Source: Monarcha castaneiventris obscurior (Eukaryota > Chordata > Aves > Passeriformes > Monarchidae). From it: 64,000 nt of DNA. Below, piece by piece: positions 61,201-64,000 of this stretch. The notes beneath the pieces are model-generated. The model saw nothing but the letters and a program-made list of their open reading frames with translations, searched no databases and was not told the DNA's origin. The translations under genes and the position numbers were made by a program. The stretch spans positions 4,677,501 to 4,741,500 of the forward strand of contig JAMPIT010000476.1 of the NCBI GenBank assembly GCA_026261815.1, written 5' to 3'. Positions within the stretch are counted from its first letter, which is position 1, and each line of letters begins with the position of its first letter.

Positions 61201-64000
61201 AGACGACCGTGAAATTAAATTGTCATAAACTCATTGCAATTCCTAAACACCAGATCTCCAGAACACCTAACCAGCAATGCTAAAACACAAGAGAAATTTC
61301 CCTATGAATAGGGCAGGCCCCCACGAGATATGGAGTTCCTTAACACAACTTCAATAGGAGTATTTAGAATTTACTGTATAAAATATAGAACAAGTCTCGG
61401 ATTTACTCTTAGAGTTCCTTAGAGACTTTCAGAACCAGTGAAACACGGGAGGACTGAAACTAGAGTTACTAGGAACTGAAAAGCACTGCCCAGTAGTTTC
61501 ATGACAGCTAAAATGCATTTCATTATGCCTGCCACTAGTAAAACAGAGCAGGTGAAGTCGCTTCTCTCAAAGGCAATCAGTGGAACTTTTGGCATTGACC
61601 TGAGTAGGGTCAGGATTACAGCCTATAAAATTAGAGGGGCAGAAGATGATGTAGAAAAGCAAGTAATTGCTAGATGATTTCCAGGTGATGCATTAGTTGT
61701 AGCAATTCAACACTGCACTAAGCATTTAAAATTTCTGGTTTGTTTTGCTTAGCTTCCTTTAAAGGAGAACTTATGTGTTGCTTCTTAAGGTTGGATAGAA
61801 CATAATGGCAATACAGTTTTCACACAGGAACTGAAGTTTCCACAAATACTCAAATTCCACCCCCCCTTTTTTTTTCCTTTATTTTTTTTTTTCCTTTAAT
61901 TTCTGTGAAGAAACTTGTAAAGCAAAGTTTTGGTCAGATCACTCCTTTCTAATTAAATATTTCGCTTTGTTGACTTGTGCTGCAGCTATTTAATTTCCAG
62001 GCAATATTAGATAACACAGGGCTACACACCTTCCTTGCAGTCTGGAAAAAGTTACTCTTCTTAGGCTCTTTGGAGGATTCTTTTCTTGTAGAGTTTTTAA
62101 CTGACCCAAGCTGTGTATGCACAGGTTTTGGCAGGAGCCAAAACCCCCACAGACAAAACTGTATTAAAGGTTAGAATGGCAGCAGCATAATCCCAAGCTG
62201 TAACTCATGAGCTAAGACGCTCTTAGAAAGATTATACTTAACAGTGAACTAGAAGAAAATACACAAGCCTGACTCAGATTTTTAAGCCAAAAATATTTTT
62301 GTCTGGAGAAACGTCAAAAATAGTTCAGCAATTTAAAATGGACTGTTTTTTCCTGACACATTTCACTATAATACAAACATTCCAGAGTTTTGACTTGGTG
62401 TGGAAATTTAGAATTTTGATCAGCTTATTTGGTGATTTTGCAATGTATTGTGATGGGCAACAGACATAATCCAAACAAGGCATGACCCTCTTTGAACCCA
62501 CCTGGACCTCTCTGACCTTTCTCCTGGGAAGAGAACAAGAAGTCTCTCCGGAGGCCAACATATTTACTGTTTCAAGGCAATCAACAGCTTTTCTTTCTCA
62601 ATAGAATCGTATCTGGGACAGATTTATTCCAGCTGCATCAGGAAGTGTACAAATTGCTTGTGTAGACAGGAATGCTGTGCTTAAGAGAAGCTGCATGCGA
62701 TGGCTGGGAAGCAAACAGCCTTCTGCTCTGCAAACTCACCTGACCAGCAACGATCCCCTCCTCTTCTGATAAATCACTGGCAACTCTTCCCAAATCACCA
62801 CGCAGTCCTGCAGCCTTATTTGGACTAAAACCCACAGGACTGCTGAGTTGTGTAACTAAAGACTGTCAGTACTTTTTATCGTTAGTCTTTCCATTTTTTA
62901 AAAGAAATTAATGGAGTCTTTAAAGCCAACACTCACCTGACAGTGGCTTTGCTTTGGGCAAAGGCACAAAGACTAAAAGGAGAACAGAACAGCAATAAAT
63001 ACCCATCTTCTGTGGGACAGCTTGGGGGTTAGATCGCTTGCTAGATCACCAAAGTGACAAATCTCACATCTACATCTCATGTCTAATCCCAGGGAAGCCC
63101 TTCACTCCAGTGCTCAGGGAATAAAAAGAGGAATGTGTGGTAACAGAAGAGCCAACAAGTGAAATTAGTCACAAGTTATTTTCCTTACTCCCTCAATTCT
63201 TCCAGATAAGGGGAAATATGACTGGAAATTGTCTCCTTACAAAAGAAGAGTGAGTGAGAAGAATGAAATAGTTTCACTCTTGTTAAAGACATTTGTACGA
63301 GGTGGACAACAATTGAATCAAAGAATGTCTTGTACATACAGTCATTAGGAAAGTTCACCGCAAAATGGAGATCAGCAACTTCCAGGCTATTTCCAGAGCT
63401 TCTTGTTGTGCAAACTGGAAAATAAAGTCTCTTTTCCCTGCACCACCCATGTCATTTTCCATGGTGGTGGTGTTCAAGGGGATGGGGCTGAACACAGGAA
63501 ACAAGTGATAAGCTGTGATGTAAAATGATGTGTCCCAATACTGCCACCCTCCCAGAACCAGGAGGCTGTGGGTGGCAAAGTTCTAGGTCATCTTGGCAAG
63601 GACAACAACTCAACAAGAGTACAAGAGGGGAAGAGAAAAATCAAACACCTTCTGATGTTAAAGGAAAACATGACTTCCAACCAAAGGCAGAGTTATCCAG
63701 CTTAGGACATGGGCCCTGCAGCCACATCGGTTACCACAGGCAGCTCCTGCAGCATGAGGTGCTCCGGCTCACTATATCTCCTTGCTCTGGAAAACCAGGC
63801 TAGTAGCAGACAATGCCAGCTGGAACAGGGAGTTTGAAGTTACCCTTGATATTTTGGGATGCTGGGCTTCACAGACAGAGTTCTCAGAACATGTCAATAC
63901 AGTCCCTTTATCTTCCACGCACACCAATGAGAAGGTGAGACAGGTTTCAGGCCTCATCCTGCCTTACCTCTTCTGAAAAACCTCAGTTGAGTCAGAGTGA
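52241..64000. other. Gene-free stretch to end of window
   Basis: Nearly 12 kb without a supportable exon, RNA gene or well-preserved transposable element. It includes a 15-base tandem duplication (56426-56455), a T/C-rich tract near 61855-61900 and a possible ancient conserved repeat at 61578-61622. FASLG exons were looked for and not seen. Confidence 0.5.
56426..56455. repeat. 15-base tandem duplication
   Basis: Two adjacent copies of RTGTGTGGTCCTTAC, differing only at the first base. Confidence 0.85.

Noticed and set aside
1..64000. Bacterial-type features (operons, CRISPR arrays, riboswitches) and tRNA or rRNA genes
   Set aside because: The DNA is clearly vertebrate with spliced genes and CR1 elements. 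No repeat-spacer arrays or tRNA-like cloverleaf sequences were recognised.

Overview
This is vertebrate, very probably avian, genomic DNA. Coding sequence is sparse and split into short exons with GT-AG boundaries. Truncated CR1 LINE copies carry the bird-type 3' end (an ATTCTATG-like tail), and there are long LTRs of a kind I associate with songbird (passerine) endogenous retroviruses. The songbird assignment is inference.

Two host genes can be supported, both on the + strand and both TNF superfamily ligands. TNFSF4 (OX40 ligand) has coding exons 326-523, 5004-5046 and 6517-6875, giving 199 residues. TNFSF18 (GITR ligand) has coding exons 25821-25982, 28119-28149 and 29045-29397, giving 181 residues, or 177 from the next ATG. 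In both genes the first exon encodes the cytoplasmic tail and membrane anchor, a very short middle exon encodes the stalk, and the last exon encodes the TNF homology domain. All intron phases fit (0, then 1). The pair matches the known vertebrate cluster of TNFSF4, TNFSF18 and FASLG. Both products are type II membrane ligands that costimulate T cells through TNFRSF4 and TNFRSF18. FASLG was not found in the 34 kb downstream.

Layout: 1-325, 5' flank with an A-rich microsatellite; 326-6875, TNFSF4, with a CR1 copy in intron 1; 6876 to about 8700, probable TNFSF4 3' UTR; about 8700-25820, gene-free, with CR1 fragments and a CpG-rich block at about 23.58-24.43 kb; 25821-29397, TNFSF18; to about 30.93 kb, its probable 3' UTR; 32.5-35.13 kb, decayed endogenous retrovirus pieces ending in a long GC-rich LTR; 36.14-36.73 kb, a sense CR1 copy; 46.6-47.04 and 51.7-52.24 kb, two further LTRs; 48.8-49.3 kb, a possible ancient CR1-like remnant. 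The rest of 36.7-64 kb shows no gene I can support.

The most unusual object is inside the LTR at 33.76-35.13 kb. A 42-codon open frame (34240-34368) closely resembles the N-terminus of the kinase TNIK, runs through the expected exon 1/exon 2 junction without an intron, and is preceded by GC-rich sequence like a 5' UTR. It looks like a host mRNA fragment captured by, or inserted into, a retroviral LTR.
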